Positions 8,398-17,437 are shown, counted from the stretch's first letter. The stretch is DNA of 64,000 bases from Candidatus Villigracilaceae bacterium (GCA_026645935.1 JAPKMP010000021.1:1-64000), one strand, 5' to 3'. Program-made: numbers and translations. Notes: a model not told the origin generated them from the letters alone.

Positions 8398-8535
8398 GCA
8401 ATTGTGATAAATTCTAGGGAGAATATTTTATTCCTGCAATGGGATTGTAAGTACTAAAACCAGCCGTTTACGTAGATCCGCGATACTGCCGTCAAATTAA
8501 GATAAAATGTGCCTAATTCATTATTGGAGGCTGAC

Positions 8536-8958
8536 ATGGCAAAGGCTGAACTCAAGACCAAGGTCAATGACGCCAGTGTGGCGAAATTCCTCAACAGCGT
8601 CGCCGACGAGCAGAAACGTGACGACTGCTTCGAGATCCTCAGAATGATGAAGCAGGTCACCAAGGAGGAGCCGAAGATGTGGGGTTCGAGCATCGTCGGC
8701 TTTGGCAGTTATCACTACAAAGGAAAAAGCGGACGCGAAGGCGACTGGATGTTGACCGGTTTCTCACCCCGCAAACAAAACCTGACCTTGTACCTGATGG
8801 GCGGATTCGATACACACACCGCCCTGCTGAAAAAACTTGGCAAGTTCACCAGCAGCGTGGGATGTTTGTATATTAAGAAGCTGGACGATGTGGACAAAAA
8901 AGTCCTGAAAGAGTTGGTGCAGGCGTCTGTCAAAAGGATGAAGCAGTTGGGCAAATGA
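8536..8958 (+). CDS. DUF1801 (YdhG-like) domain protein
   Basis: This 140-residue soluble protein matches the DUF1801 family: an N-terminal helical part with VADEQKRDDCFEILRMMKQVTKEEP, then KMWGSSIVGFGSYHY, then DWMLTGFSPRKQNLTLYL and a C-terminal KLGKFTSSVGCLYIKKL with basic helices. Family members are small and of unproven function. The start at 8536 has a clear TTGGAGGCT site; the longer frame from 8509 lacks one. It is a single-gene unit; the 268 bases downstream contain the tgt promoter and nothing else recognisable. Confidence 0.82.
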   Translation: MAKAELKTKVNDASVAKFLNSVADEQKRDDCFEILRMMKQVTKEEPKMWGSSIVGFGSYHYKGKSGREGDWMLTGFSPRKQNLTLYLMGGFDTHTALLKKLGKFTSSVGCLYIKKLDDVDKKVLKELVQASVKRMKQLGK

Positions 8959-9213
8959 TCGGGTAAGGCGCAGGCGGGTGAGATGTGGTGCCAAAAGCGG
9001 CAGTGACCAAAGACTTCAAGTTTGTTCGATATGGCAACCACCCAATCTCCATCACGGCGCGGATGAGCATGTCTTCAGGGCGGTGAGAGAGTGCAAGTCC
9101 GAACGCATTTTGCGGGCAGGGAGAATTTTCTCCATTATATGAACCGATGCATCTGAATAAGAGAACCAATCAATCGATGATTCGTTTGCCAATTTGAAAT
9201 TGCCATCATCCTG

Positions 9214-9219
9214 TATAAT
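9214..9219 (+). promoter_or_regulatory. -10 element giving a leaderless tgt transcript
   Basis: TGTATAAT is followed by only seven bases before the ATG at 9227, so transcription should start at or beside the start codon. No Shine-Dalgarno sequence fits between them. This is what selects 9227 as the start rather than an in-frame TTG at 9194. Confidence 0.6.
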
Positions 9220-9226
9220 CAGCGCG

Positions 9227-10354
9227 ATGTTCGATTATAAAATCACAGCGAAAAACGATCGCGCTCGCACAGGAATTTTTTCCACCCCGCACGGCGAATT
9301 GAGAACGCCCGTTTTCGCCCCGGTAGGTACGCAGGCAACCGTCAAAACATTGACCCCAGGGCATCTCGAAGAGATCAATGCATCCCTGGTGTTGAGCAAT
9401 ACATATCATCTTTACCTGCGCCCTGGCGATGAACTAGTCCGTGAAATGGGCGGTTTGCACAGATTCATGCAATGGCACAAACCCTTGCTTACCGATTCGG
9501 GGGGCTTCCAGGTTTTTTCCCTTTCTCAAACCCGCAAGGTGGATGAGGAGGGTGTGACCTTCAAGAGTCATATCGATGGCTCGATCCACCGCTTCACGCC
9601 GGAAAAGTCCATTGCCATTCAGGAAAATCTTGGCGCAGATATCATTATGGCGTTCGATGAATGTTCCGACCCGAACGACCGCGACTACATCAAACAAGCC
9701 ATGGAACGGACTCATCGTTGGGCAGAGCGTTCGCTCGAAGCCAAAACGCGTCCGGACCAAGCCTTGTTCGGAATCGTGCAAGGCGGCATCGATCCCACGG
9801 TGAGAATCGAATCTGCAAAATTCATCGCATCGCTGGATACGCCGGGCATCGCCATCGGCGGTCTTTCAGTGGGGGAGACCAAAAAGGAAATGCACGAAAC
9901 GCTGGATGTGGTCACGCCGCTTTTGCCGGAAGATAAGCCGCGTTATCTAATGGGCGTAGGCACGCCCGAAGACCTCATCAACGGCGTAACGCGCGGGATC
10001 GACATCTTCGATTGCGTCCTTCCGACGCGACTGGCAAGACACCATTCAGCTTTTTCGCCGGAGGGGCGGCTTAATTTGATGAACGCATCCTTTGCGCGCG
10101 ATGGGCGTCCGATCGATGAAACTTGCGATTGTTATTCCTGTAGGACGTTCACAAGGTCTTATATCCGTCACCTGATCGTGGCAAAAGAATTGCTGGCAGG
10201 GACATTGATTTCAATTCATAATCTCCGTGCTTTGATCCGGTTAATGGAGAATATCCGTATCTTTATCGCCGACGGCTCATTTGTGTCCCGCGCGCCCGAA
10301 TTGTTAAGGCAGTGGTCGAACAATGCTAAACGTGCTGAGAATGGAGCGGTGTAA
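9227..10354 (+). CDS. tgt: queuine tRNA-ribosyltransferase (tRNA-guanine transglycosylase)
   Basis: Tgt exchanges guanine-34 of GUN-anticodon tRNAs for preQ1 in queuosine synthesis. The 375-residue length is normal. Visible motifs are GTQATVKTLTP, the substrate-binding DSGGFQVFSL, GGLSVGE, the nucleophile strand DIFDCVLPTRLARH, and the zinc site CDCYSCRTFTRSYIRHL with the later His. queA, the next step of the pathway, lies at 29.0 kb and is not linked. The gene is directly followed by uppP, whose TTG start abuts the tgt stop. Confidence 0.96.
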   Translation: MFDYKITAKNDRARTGIFSTPHGELRTPVFAPVGTQATVKTLTPGHLEEINASLVLSNTYHLYLRPGDELVREMGGLHRFMQWHKPLLTDSGGFQVFSLSQTRKVDEEGVTFKSHIDGSIHRFTPEKSIAIQENLGADIIMAFDECSDPNDRDYIKQAMERTHRWAERSLEAKTRPDQALFGIVQGGIDPTVRIESAKFIASLDTPGIAIGGLSVGETKKEMHETLDVVTPLLPEDKPRYLMGVGTPEDLINGVTRGIDIFDCVLPTRLARHHSAFSPEGRLNLMNASFARDGRPIDETCDCYSCRTFTRSYIRHLIVAKELLAGTLISIHNLRALIRLMENIRIFIADGSFVSRAPELLRQWSNNAKRAENGAV

Positions 10355-11167
10355 TTGGATTATTTTCATGCGATCGTTCTGGGCATTGTGCAAGGCTTGA
10401 CCGAATTCATCCCGGTCTCTTCGACGGCGCATCTCTTCATTGCCAGCAGCGTGCTTGGGCTTCCGTCAGATGCGCGGCTCTTTGCCTTCAATGTCATCAT
10501 TCAACTGGGCACGGTGGCGGCGTTGCTGCTGTTTTTCTGGCAGGATATTTGGAGAATTGCCAAAGCTTTTCTTGATGGGATCAAAGAACGTAAACCATTC
10601 GTGGAATATCATTCACGGCTCGGATGGCTGGTGATCGTTGCCACCATCCCTGCTGGAGTTGCCGGCCTGGTAATGAATCAATTCATAAAGAGCATGTCCG
10701 CTGACCCATTATTATGGGCGGGGATTCGTTTATTGTTCACAGCGATTCTGTTGGCTGGCGTGGAATATTTCGACAAAAAGAGCCGCACACTTGAATCTGC
10801 AACCTGGATGGACGCCCTTTCTGTAGGATTGTTCCAGGTACTGGCGATCTTTCCCGGCGCGTCCCGTTCCGGCTCGACCATGGCGGGTGCGATGTTACGC
10901 GGCTTTGACCGCGCCTCTGCGGCGCGTTTTGCGTTTCTCATGTCTGCGCCGATCTTGCTAGCGGCAGGACTCTATGAAACCGTTCAAGTGATCATCCTGC
11001 CGAACACGACCGAGTTTTTGCCCATTCTCATTACCGGATTTGCCGTCTCGGCGATTGTGGGCTGGTTGGCCATCCGCTGGCTGATGGGATATTTGCGTCA
11101 GCACTCGTTATATGTTTTTTCAATTTATTGCCTGGTATCTGGAGTCGTCGTCCTCTTTTTGAAATAA
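10355..11167 (+). CDS. uppP: undecaprenyl-diphosphatase
   Basis: UppP/BacA recycles undecaprenyl pyrophosphate, the lipid carrier for peptidoglycan and polysaccharide, by dephosphorylation in the membrane. The 270-residue protein begins with the conserved GIVQGLTEFIPVSSTAHL segment and has the second family motif PGASRSGSTM, with about eight hydrophobic helices. The start is the TTG at 10355, directly after the tgt TAA; GGAG seven to twelve bases upstream within tgt can act as ribosome site. No other in-frame start retains the conserved N-terminus. Confidence 0.94.
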   Translation: MDYFHAIVLGIVQGLTEFIPVSSTAHLFIASSVLGLPSDARLFAFNVIIQLGTVAALLLFFWQDIWRIAKAFLDGIKERKPFVEYHSRLGWLVIVATIPAGVAGLVMNQFIKSMSADPLLWAGIRLLFTAILLAGVEYFDKKSRTLESATWMDALSVGLFQVLAIFPGASRSGSTMAGAMLRGFDRASAARFAFLMSAPILLAAGLYETVQVIILPNTTEFLPILITGFAVSAIVGWLAIRWLMGYLRQHSLYVFSIYCLVSGVVVLFLK

Positions 11168-11190
11168 ATGGCTGGAACCGGAACCCGATC

Positions 11191-12276
11191 ATGGACACAA
11201 AATCCCTTCTTAAACTTCTCGTTGAAACCGAATCCCCCTCGTACCAAAAAGCTGCCGTGGACAGGATTGGAGCAATCGTTGCCGACGAATCCCGAAGGAC
11301 CGGAGCAATAGTGGAAGTTGTTTCAAACAAGGAAACAGGCGACCATGTCATTGCGCGTTGGGGCGGGGATGGAAAACCGATATTGCTGGTTTGCCATATG
11401 GACACCGTATTTCCCCTGGGCACCATCGGGAATTTCCCGTATCGGGAAGAAGAGGGAAAGATCATGGGACCCGGCGTATCGGACATGAAAGCCAGTATTG
11501 CCATCTCGCTCTGTGCGATCGAAGACGCGTTGAAGGATGGGATGACTCGTCCCATTACCCTGCTCTGCACATCGGATGAAGAAATCGGAAGTATTACCTC
11601 CCGCGAACTCATTATCAACATGGCAGGGGAATCAGAGCTGACGCTCGTCATGGAACCCGCCTTGGTCGACGGATCGCTCAAAACCTGGCGCAAGGGCGTG
11701 GGGGGATTCACTGTCAAGGTGAAGGGACGGGCTGCGCACTCAGGCGGAGAACACGAGAAGGGACGTAACGCCATCGAAGAAATGGCGCATCAGGTGATCG
11801 CGATCCAAAAATTGACGGATTACGCCGAAAAGAGCACCGTCAACGTTGGCGTCATCAAAGGAGGGACGGTTTCGAATGTGGTGCCCGAGGAAGTTGAGAT
11901 CGAAGTGGACGTGAGAGTCTTGCGAGTGGAGGAGTGGGATCGGATCGAATCGGCAATGAAAAGCCTCAAGCCGGTTCTCGATGGGACTTCGATGGAGGTG
12001 ACAGGCGGACTCAACCGCCCCCCGATGCCTTTCGATGACGTTATGCAGGCTACGTTTAGAAAAGCACAGGTCATTGCAGGGGAGATCGGTATTGAGCTCA
12101 AAGCCGGCGGTACGGGCGGCGCCTCGGATGCGAATCTCGTTGCGCCGCTTGGGATTCCGGTTTTAGATGGATTGGGCGCGATCGGTGAAGGCTATCATTC
12201 GGAACGTGAGTATATTTTTACAGGCAGCCTTGCCCAGCGGATTAAATTGGTTTCTGCGCTGATGAAAAACTGGTAA
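11191..12276 (+). CDS. M20 family metallopeptidase (carboxypeptidase G2-like)
   Basis: A two-zinc exopeptidase of the M20A/CPG2 type. Metal ligands appear in VCHMDTVFP (His-x-Asp), GVSDMKAS (bridging Asp), SDEEIGS (general-base Glu and ligand Glu) and the C-terminal EGYHSERE (His). A dimerisation lid domain begins with GGFTVKVKGRAAHSGGEHEKGRNA. No signal peptide is seen, so it is cytoplasmic. Substrates in this group are N-acyl amino acids, glutamyl compounds or dipeptides; the sequence does not decide. The start at 11191 avoids the overlap with uppP that a frame from 11128 would create. Confidence 0.9.
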   Translation: MDTKSLLKLLVETESPSYQKAAVDRIGAIVADESRRTGAIVEVVSNKETGDHVIARWGGDGKPILLVCHMDTVFPLGTIGNFPYREEEGKIMGPGVSDMKASIAISLCAIEDALKDGMTRPITLLCTSDEEIGSITSRELIINMAGESELTLVMEPALVDGSLKTWRKGVGGFTVKVKGRAAHSGGEHEKGRNAIEEMAHQVIAIQKLTDYAEKSTVNVGVIKGGTVSNVVPEEVEIEVDVRVLRVEEWDRIESAMKSLKPVLDGTSMEVTGGLNRPPMPFDDVMQATFRKAQVIAGEIGIELKAGGTGGASDANLVAPLGIPVLDGLGAIGEGYHSEREYIFTGSLAQRIKLVSALMKNW

Positions 12277-12286
12277 TTGTTTCGGT

Positions 12287-12985
12287 ATGCGAAATGTATT
12301 TGCTTATAGACCATGGATGATAGACCGTAGTCCATATTTATCCATCCATGGTCTATTGTCAATCGTCCTAACTTTTCTTCTTCCATCTTTCCTAATTTCT
12401 TGCGCACCTTCGCGAACGGCGCAGCCTTCTCAAATCATCACAGCATTTTCCACCTCTTCAGCCCAACCGTGGATGGCTGATCTTTTTGCCTGTGCAGAAG
12501 GATCATTCATAACGGTGAAGGTTACAGCGGAGGAACCTGATATCTCTCTGCGTATCGGTGAGCCGGAGATGTCGATCTTCCCGGCGTATCAGATCGATGA
12601 GGTGGAACTGTTGGTCGTCACGCATCGTGAGAGCCAGGTGCGGAGTCTTTCAATTGAGGAGGTTCAGTCGTTGTTCGCTGGAGCGGATGACCCTTCGGTA
12701 CAGGTATGGGTGTATCCTTCGGGGTCGGATATGCAAAGGTTGTTTGACCAGGCCGTGATGCAGGGAAGAGGCGTGACCTCATCCGCCAGGGTGGCTGTGA
12801 ATCCAAATCAGATGTCTGAGGTGATTGGTAACGAAATCAATGCAGTCGGCCTCCTCTCACGGAGTTGGGCGGTTGGGAATGTTCGCGAAGTATATTCCCT
12901 GGGGAGATTTCCAGTCCTGGCAGTTCTGAGGGAAGAAGCGCAGGGAGCGGTGAAGTCGGTGATCGAGTGTTTGCAAAACAATTGA
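12287..12985 (+). CDS. lipoprotein with a short phosphate-binding-protein-like domain
   Basis: After a signal sequence with lipobox FLISCAPS, about 190 residues resemble the PBP2 fold of PstS-like binding proteins: VELLVVTHRESQVRSLSIEEVQSLFAG matches the region where those proteins read SLSxxQLxxIF, and VYPSGSDMQRLFDQ the hinge. It is short for a full binding protein (about 250+ residues). The first twenty codons lie in an inverted repeat (12305-12357), so the true start may be the in-frame ATG at 12317. It lies between the M20 peptidase and the exporter operon. Confidence 0.65.
   Translation: MRNVFAYRPWMIDRSPYLSIHGLLSIVLTFLLPSFLISCAPSRTAQPSQIITAFSTSSAQPWMADLFACAEGSFITVKVTAEEPDISLRIGEPEMSIFPAYQIDEVELLVVTHRESQVRSLSIEEVQSLFAGADDPSVQVWVYPSGSDMQRLFDQAVMQGRGVTSSARVAVNPNQMSEVIGNEINAVGLLSRSWAVGNVREVYSLGRFPVLAVLREEAQGAVKSVIECLQNN
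12305..12357. repeat. inverted repeat at the start of a lipoprotein gene
   Basis: ATAGACCATGGATGA is mirrored by TCCATCCATGGTCTAT about 20 bases later. It resembles low-complexity GGTCTATxGTCCATGG spacer sequences and overlaps the signal-peptide codons of the 12287 gene. Confidence 0.6.
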
Positions 12986-13007
12986 AAATAAACTGCAATT
13001 AAGCTTT

Positions 13008-13037
13008 TTGCGCTGGATTGCACAATAGGGGTAAAAT
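13008..13037 (+). promoter_or_regulatory. promoter of the exporter/signalling operon
   Basis: TTGCGC (13008-13013) and TAAAAT (13032-13037) are spaced by 18 bases. The ATG at 13050 lies 12 bases after the -10, so the leader would be about five bases long and lacks a Shine-Dalgarno site. No other good promoter was seen until 23194, which suggests one long transcript. Confidence 0.5.
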
Positions 13038-13049
13038 TCGAACGATGTT

Positions 13050-13784
13050 ATGAATACTCCCATAGTTGAACTCAAAAACGTATCCAAGACCTATTCAACG
13101 GCAGCCGGGGATTTCCCGGCATTGAAAAATATCAACCTGAAAGTGAATCCGGGCGAGTTTTTAGGGGTGGTGGGCAAGTCAGGCGCGGGAAAATCGACCC
13201 TCTTGAACATGATCAACGGCGTGGATGTGCTGACCAGCGGGGAAGTGATCGTCAATTCCAACAGTTCGCGGATATCAGTCCATAACCTGAGCGAGGACCA
13301 AAAAGCACTCTGGCGCGGACAGACAATGGGTGTGGTTTATCAGTCCTTTCAGTTGCTGCCAATGTTGACCCTGGTGGAAAATATCACTCTGCCCATGGAC
13401 CTTGCGGAGAACTTCAAGCCGCGTGAAGCGCGTGAGCGTGCGATCGAGCTTCTACGCCTGGTGGAGATAGAAGAACATGCGGATAAACTCCCCGCCTTTA
13501 TTTCGGGCGGCCAGCAGCAGCGCGTGGCGATCGCGCGCGCGCTCGCAAACGATCCGGACATCCTCGTTGCCGACGAGCCCACAGGGAGTCTCGATTCTGT
13601 CACGGCTGACCATATCTTCGATGTATTTTCGCGCCTCGCCTCCGAACGAGGCAAGACCATCATCATGGTGACTCACGATATGAGTCTAAAGAACCGTTTC
13701 TCGCGTTATCTAAGCCTTGTCGACGGGGAGTTGCAGGATTCCGGAAAACCGGATGCCAGCCCAAAGAGGAGCCGGAAGGGATGA
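13050..13784 (+). CDS. ABC transporter ATPase, LolD/MacB type
   Basis: This 244-residue ATPase powers a transporter of the MacB/FtsX permease class. Walker A is GKSGAGKST (42-50), the Q-loop YQSFQLLP, the signature [16 protein letters not shown], Walker B ILVADEPTG, D-loop SLDS and H-loop MVTHD, so hydrolysis should be intact. The N-terminus has no membrane segment. The gene overlaps the next ATPase by four bases (ATGA), implying coupled translation and probably a heterodimer. The matching permease lies at 19.6 kb after three signalling genes. Confidence 0.92.
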   Translation: MNTPIVELKNVSKTYSTAAGDFPALKNINLKVNPGEFLGVVGKSGAGKSTLLNMINGVDVLTSGEVIVNSNSSRISVHNLSEDQKALWRGQTMGVVYQSFQLLPMLTLVENITLPMDLAENFKPREARERAIELLRLVEIEEHADKLPAFISGGQQQRVAIARALANDPDILVADEPTGSLDSVTADHIFDVFSRLASERGKTIIMVTHDMSLKNRFSRYLSLVDGELQDSGKPDASPKRSRKG

Positions 13785-15010
13785 CGCAGCCAAAAAGGAA
13801 ACGCACGCACGCCTTTTCAAAAGCGGCTCGGACTCAGCTGAAAGCTGCTCCACAAAAAGTGCATGACGCCACCCCCGAAGCGATCATCGAGATGCGCGGC
13901 ATTGTCAAGAGATTTTCCAACGCAGCGGGCGAGTTTACCGTCCTCAAAGCCGTGGACTTGATGATCAACCGCGGCGAATTTGTCTCCATTGTGGGGAAAT
14001 CCGGCAGCGGCAAATCCACGTTATTGAACATGATCACCGGTATCGACCATCCCACCGAAGGGCAGGTCATCGTCAACCACAATGACATCTACACGGGCGT
14101 GAGCGAAAGCGCGCGCTCGAAGTGGCGCGGGAAAAACCTAGGCATTGTCTTCCAATTCTTCCAATTGCTCCCGATGTTGACATTGCTCGAAAATGTCATG
14201 CTCCCGATGGATTACGTGGACATGTACGACTTCGATGAACGTCCGGGACGCGCCATGGAATTGTTGACCCTGATGGGGTTGGATAAATTCGCCAACAAGC
14301 TGCCTGTGCTGGTTTCGACGGGACAGCAACAATTGGCTGCCATCGCCCGTGCAATGGCTTGCGACCCCCCGCTCCTCATTGCGGATGAGCCGACCGGCAA
14401 CCTCGACACCCGCTCTGCCGATACCATCATCCGAATTTTCGAGCATTTCGTAGAACAGGGCAAGACCATAGTAATGGTCACGCACGACCCGTCCCTGACA
14501 TCCCGCACACACCGGAACATTGTCATTTCCGACGGCGAATTGATCGACGAGACCGTTTCGAGATCCCTGCCGCAGTTGCGGCACCGGCACATGCTGGAGT
14601 TTACGAAACTGGCGCAGCGGCGATTCTATCAACCCAGGGAAACCATCATTTCGCGGGATGAACCGGTCAGCCATTTCTTCATGATCCGCAAGGGCAGGGT
14701 CGAGGTGGTATTGCAAAAGACGCGCAGCAAGGAGATCCTCCTTTCGCAGATTGGCGCAAACGAATTTTTTGGCGACATCGAACTATTGCGCGGCGGGAAT
14801 TCCATTGCCAATGTGCGGGCGGGAGATGAGCCGGTGGAGGTATTGATGGTACCCCGCGAAGATTTTACGCGTGTCATGGCGGAATCCCCGATCACGGTCG
14901 AAGCAGTAAGCAGGATCGTGCAAAAACGTCTTGATCAACACCGTATGGTTGACCCGAGAAGGAAAAGATATATAAATAGATCGGCAGATTGGCAGCCTAA
15001 TAAAATCTGA
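13781..15010 (+). CDS. ABC ATPase fused to a cyclic-nucleotide-binding-like domain
   Basis: Residues 33-260 are a second LolD/MacB-type ATPase: Walker A GKSGSGKST (72-80), Walker B LLIADEPTG, H-loop MVTHD. Its signature reads VSTGQ (178-182) in place of LSGGQ, so one ATP site of a heterodimer may be weak. Residues 265-385 form a CRP/FNR-like cNMP-binding domain: FYQPRETIISRDEPVSHFF, then KGRVEVV, then FFGDIELL. The usual FGE and phosphate-contacting Arg of the binding cassette are replaced (FGD; SIAN), so cAMP binding in the classical manner is doubtful. The fusion implies regulation of transport by ligand or conformation. Confidence 0.9.
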   Translation: MTQPKRKRTHAFSKAARTQLKAAPQKVHDATPEAIIEMRGIVKRFSNAAGEFTVLKAVDLMINRGEFVSIVGKSGSGKSTLLNMITGIDHPTEGQVIVNHNDIYTGVSESARSKWRGKNLGIVFQFFQLLPMLTLLENVMLPMDYVDMYDFDERPGRAMELLTLMGLDKFANKLPVLVSTGQQQLAAIARAMACDPPLLIADEPTGNLDTRSADTIIRIFEHFVEQGKTIVMVTHDPSLTSRTHRNIVISDGELIDETVSRSLPQLRHRHMLEFTKLAQRRFYQPRETIISRDEPVSHFFMIRKGRVEVVLQKTRSKEILLSQIGANEFFGDIELLRGGNSIANVRAGDEPVEVLMVPREDFTRVMAESPITVEAVSRIVQKRLDQHRMVDPRRKRYINRSADWQPNKI

Positions 15011-15025
15011 ACACCAGAATCATCG

Positions 15026-16948
15026 ATGAACTCAGACCCGCGCAGACTCCCCCAGGTGCTTTATATCGCAGAAAGCGAAGAATCGCGTTCGCTTGTGCGG
15101 CGTCTGCTCGCTGATGACTTCGTCGTGCTCGAAGCGGCAAATCCGCTGGATGGGTTGGGGCTGGCGGAAGAGACACATCCCAGGTTGATCCTGCTCGATA
15201 ACAATGTTTCTCAAATGACAAGCAGCGAGGCGGCGACCCGGCTAAAGAAAACTCTTTCGGGCACTCCCATTGTCATTGTCTCGGGAGATACATCGAATAA
15301 AGCGAGGGCGCGAGCGCTTGCGGCTGGCGCGGTGGGGTTTATTCCCAAGCCCATCGGTGATGATTTCGAAGAGCTGGTGATCGAATACCTAGACGGCAGG
15401 ATAGATGAACTTGAAAATGCCGAGCGATATCTGCGCGAGTATCAGTTGGAATTGGCGGAGAAGATCGAAGAACAGACCCGGCAACTGACAAATACGGTTG
15501 AGCGGAACAAGTATTTGCTATCGCAGAATCAAAAAATGTTTGCCATGCTCGAACGAAGACACAAGTTATTGGAAACGGCTGCGCGGGTCGGGCAGATGGT
15601 CACTTCGATATTGGAACTCAACGAACTGCTGCGGCATACGGTCAATATCATTTGCAGCGAATTCCATTTCTATTACTCCGGTATTTTTCTTGTTTCTGAT
15701 GACCGCAATTGGGCGGTCTTGCGCGCCGGATACGCTCAGGCGGGAAGGAAAATGCTCGAAGCCGATTACAAACTGCCCATCGATGACAAATCGATGATCG
15801 GCCGCTCGATTTTGACTCAACAGGCGCAGATCGCGCTTGACGCAGGTGGAGAGGAATCACGCTTCGAGAATCCGTACTTGCCGGATACCCGTTCCGAAAT
15901 GGCTTTGCCGCTGATCGTTAATTCGATCTCTGTCGGCGCAGTGACGGTTCAAAGCAGTGAGCTCAACGCATTCAATGAAGAAGATATCACGTCCCTTCAA
16001 ACAATGGCGGATCAGGTTGCAATTGCCATAAACAACGCTAACCTTATGAAAGACCTCGAGAACGCCAATGCGGAAATCCTGCGCACAAAAACCTATGAAG
16101 CGATCGCAACCGCCACAGGCGAAGCCATCCACTGGGTGGGGAACAAGGCGGCTCCGATTCCTGGGAGTGTGAGCCGGGTGCGGGAGGATATTTGTTATCT
16201 GTTGGCGTTGGTCGCACAGCTGAATGAATCGGAGTTGGAAAATGCTTCGCTGCGGGCGGCAGTCCGATCGGTCCGGGAAAGGGCGGAGGCGGCTGGATTG
16301 GACTTGAATAAGCTCCTCGATGAGATGTCTGCAATGAAGCCGAATCGATTGCAGGCGTCTGTCAGCGTCGAATCGATGATGGAAGACCTGGATATCGTTG
16401 AAAACAGTGCAAATATCATCCTTGATATCAAGGAGGGATTGATCGGTCCGGCGCGTCAGAGACACGATGCGCCCGTGTCGTTGAGCGAGTTAATCGCGAA
16501 TACCGTGGAGAATATGGGCTTGCCTGGCGGGGCTGTGGAAATGAAGTGGACAGAAGATATGCCGCTTGCGCTCGTCGATGCGAGGCAGGTGGAACAGGTT
16601 TTCAATAACCTCATCAAAAATGCCTGGGAAGCGTTGATCCTTTCGAACACACCCCAGCCGAAGATCCGTGTAAATGGACGCAGAGACAAAGATGCGGATT
16701 TTGTTCTTGTCTCTGTAAAAGATAACGGACCCGGCATTCCGAAGGAGTTGCAGGAAAAAATCTGGGTGTCGTTCTTTACCACCAAAGGTGGGAAGGGCGG
16801 CACAGGGCTGGGCCTCTCTGCCGTGATGCAGATCGTGAATCAACATGGCGGAAGGGTTTGGTTGGAGAGCGAACCGGGGCTGGGTGCTACATTCCATGTC
16901 CGCCTGCCTGCCGAGAAGAAAATATATTTAGATCTGACAGGTATATAA
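15026..16948 (+). CDS. receiver-GAF hybrid sensor histidine kinase
   Basis: The 640-residue cytoplasmic kinase has an N-terminal receiver (9-120; Asp58 in LILLDNN), a coiled coil (125-180), one GAF domain (about 185-345, with RSEMALPL) and a kinase core. The phosphoacceptor is probably His369 in EAIHWVGNK, an unusual H-box. A stretch of about 60 residues (390-450) is inserted between the dimerisation helices compared with the second kinase of this operon. The ATPase domain has the N-box FNNLIKNAWEA, DNGPGIP, SFFTTKGG and GTGLGLSAV. The last codons lie in a palindromic repeat. It lies in the transporter operon, 15 bases after the ATPase-cNMP gene. Confidence 0.9.
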   Translation: MNSDPRRLPQVLYIAESEESRSLVRRLLADDFVVLEAANPLDGLGLAEETHPRLILLDNNVSQMTSSEAATRLKKTLSGTPIVIVSGDTSNKARARALAAGAVGFIPKPIGDDFEELVIEYLDGRIDELENAERYLREYQLELAEKIEEQTRQLTNTVERNKYLLSQNQKMFAMLERRHKLLETAARVGQMVTSILELNELLRHTVNIICSEFHFYYSGIFLVSDDRNWAVLRAGYAQAGRKMLEADYKLPIDDKSMIGRSILTQQAQIALDAGGEESRFENPYLPDTRSEMALPLIVNSISVGAVTVQSSELNAFNEEDITSLQTMADQVAIAINNANLMKDLENANAEILRTKTYEAIATATGEAIHWVGNKAAPIPGSVSRVREDICYLLALVAQLNESELENASLRAAVRSVRERAEAAGLDLNKLLDEMSAMKPNRLQASVSVESMMEDLDIVENSANIILDIKEGLIGPARQRHDAPVSLSELIANTVENMGLPGGAVEMKWTEDMPLALVDARQVEQVFNNLIKNAWEALILSNTPQPKIRVNGRRDKDADFVLVSVKDNGPGIPKELQEKIWVSFFTTKGGKGGTGLGLSAVMQIVNQHGGRVWLESEPGLGATFHVRLPAEKKIYLDLTGI

Positions 16949-16963
16949 AAACCTGTCAGATCT
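16930..16963. repeat. 13-bp palindromic repeat at the kinase 3' end
   Basis: AGATCTGACAGGT and ACCTGTCAGATCT form a perfect 13-bp stem with an eight-base AT loop. It encodes the kinase's last residues (LDLTGI) and spans its stop. The core CTGACAGGT reappears at 19541. Confidence 0.75.
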
Positions 16964-16982
16964 GATACAAAAACTTGGAGGA

Positions 16983-17369
16983 ATGATGACGACGGTTCTT
17001 TTAGTGGATGACGAGAAGCTGATCCAGCGCAGTTTGGAGAAGACCCTCCTGCGCGCAGGCTTCGAGGTGTTGACCGCTCCGGATTGCAAGACCGGCAGCG
17101 ACCTATTTTCGCAGAACGCAGGCGCGGTGGATATTGCCGTGCTCGACCTGAACATGCCCGGTTTCGATGGAACGCCGAAGAACGATGCAGGTTTCGACCT
17201 GTTGATGGAATTGAAGAAAAAGAAAGCCGGTTTACCGGTGGTCATCCTTACAGCGTACGATGAAGTGAATAAAGCCAAGGATGCCGTTTCCAAAGGAGCA
17301 ACCGCGTTCTTTGTTAAGGGACGCGAGCAAGGCTTGGTGGAATTGATCCAGAAAATATTGGATTCATGA
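16983..17369 (+). CDS. stand-alone receiver domain protein (CheY-like)
   Basis: The protein (128 residues) is only a receiver: VDDE acidic pair (9-12), phosphoacceptor Asp in AVLDLNMPGFDG, Thr in VVILTAYD and Lys in FFVKGRE. No output domain is present, so it probably relays phosphoryl groups or acts on a partner such as the adjacent kinases or the ATPase. GGAGGA lies just before two adjacent ATGs; the second (16986) is better spaced and may be the true start. It lies between the two GAF kinases. Confidence 0.9.
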   Translation: MMTTVLLVDDEKLIQRSLEKTLLRAGFEVLTAPDCKTGSDLFSQNAGAVDIAVLDLNMPGFDGTPKNDAGFDLLMELKKKKAGLPVVILTAYDEVNKAKDAVSKGATAFFVKGREQGLVELIQKILDS

Positions 17370-17378
17370 CTTTTACTC

Positions 17379-17437
17379 CGCAAAGGCAACGTAGGATCGC
17401 AAAGTAAACCCTTTTGTATCTTTGTGACCTTTCGTGG
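17379..17437. repeat. imperfect CGCAAAG/CTTTGTG inverted spacer repeat
   Basis: CCGCAAAGGCAACG and ATCGCAAAG face CTTTGTGACCTTTCGTGG in the gap before the second kinase. It resembles the GCAAAGGCGCAAAG spacer type and shows no protein-coding content. Confidence 0.5.
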
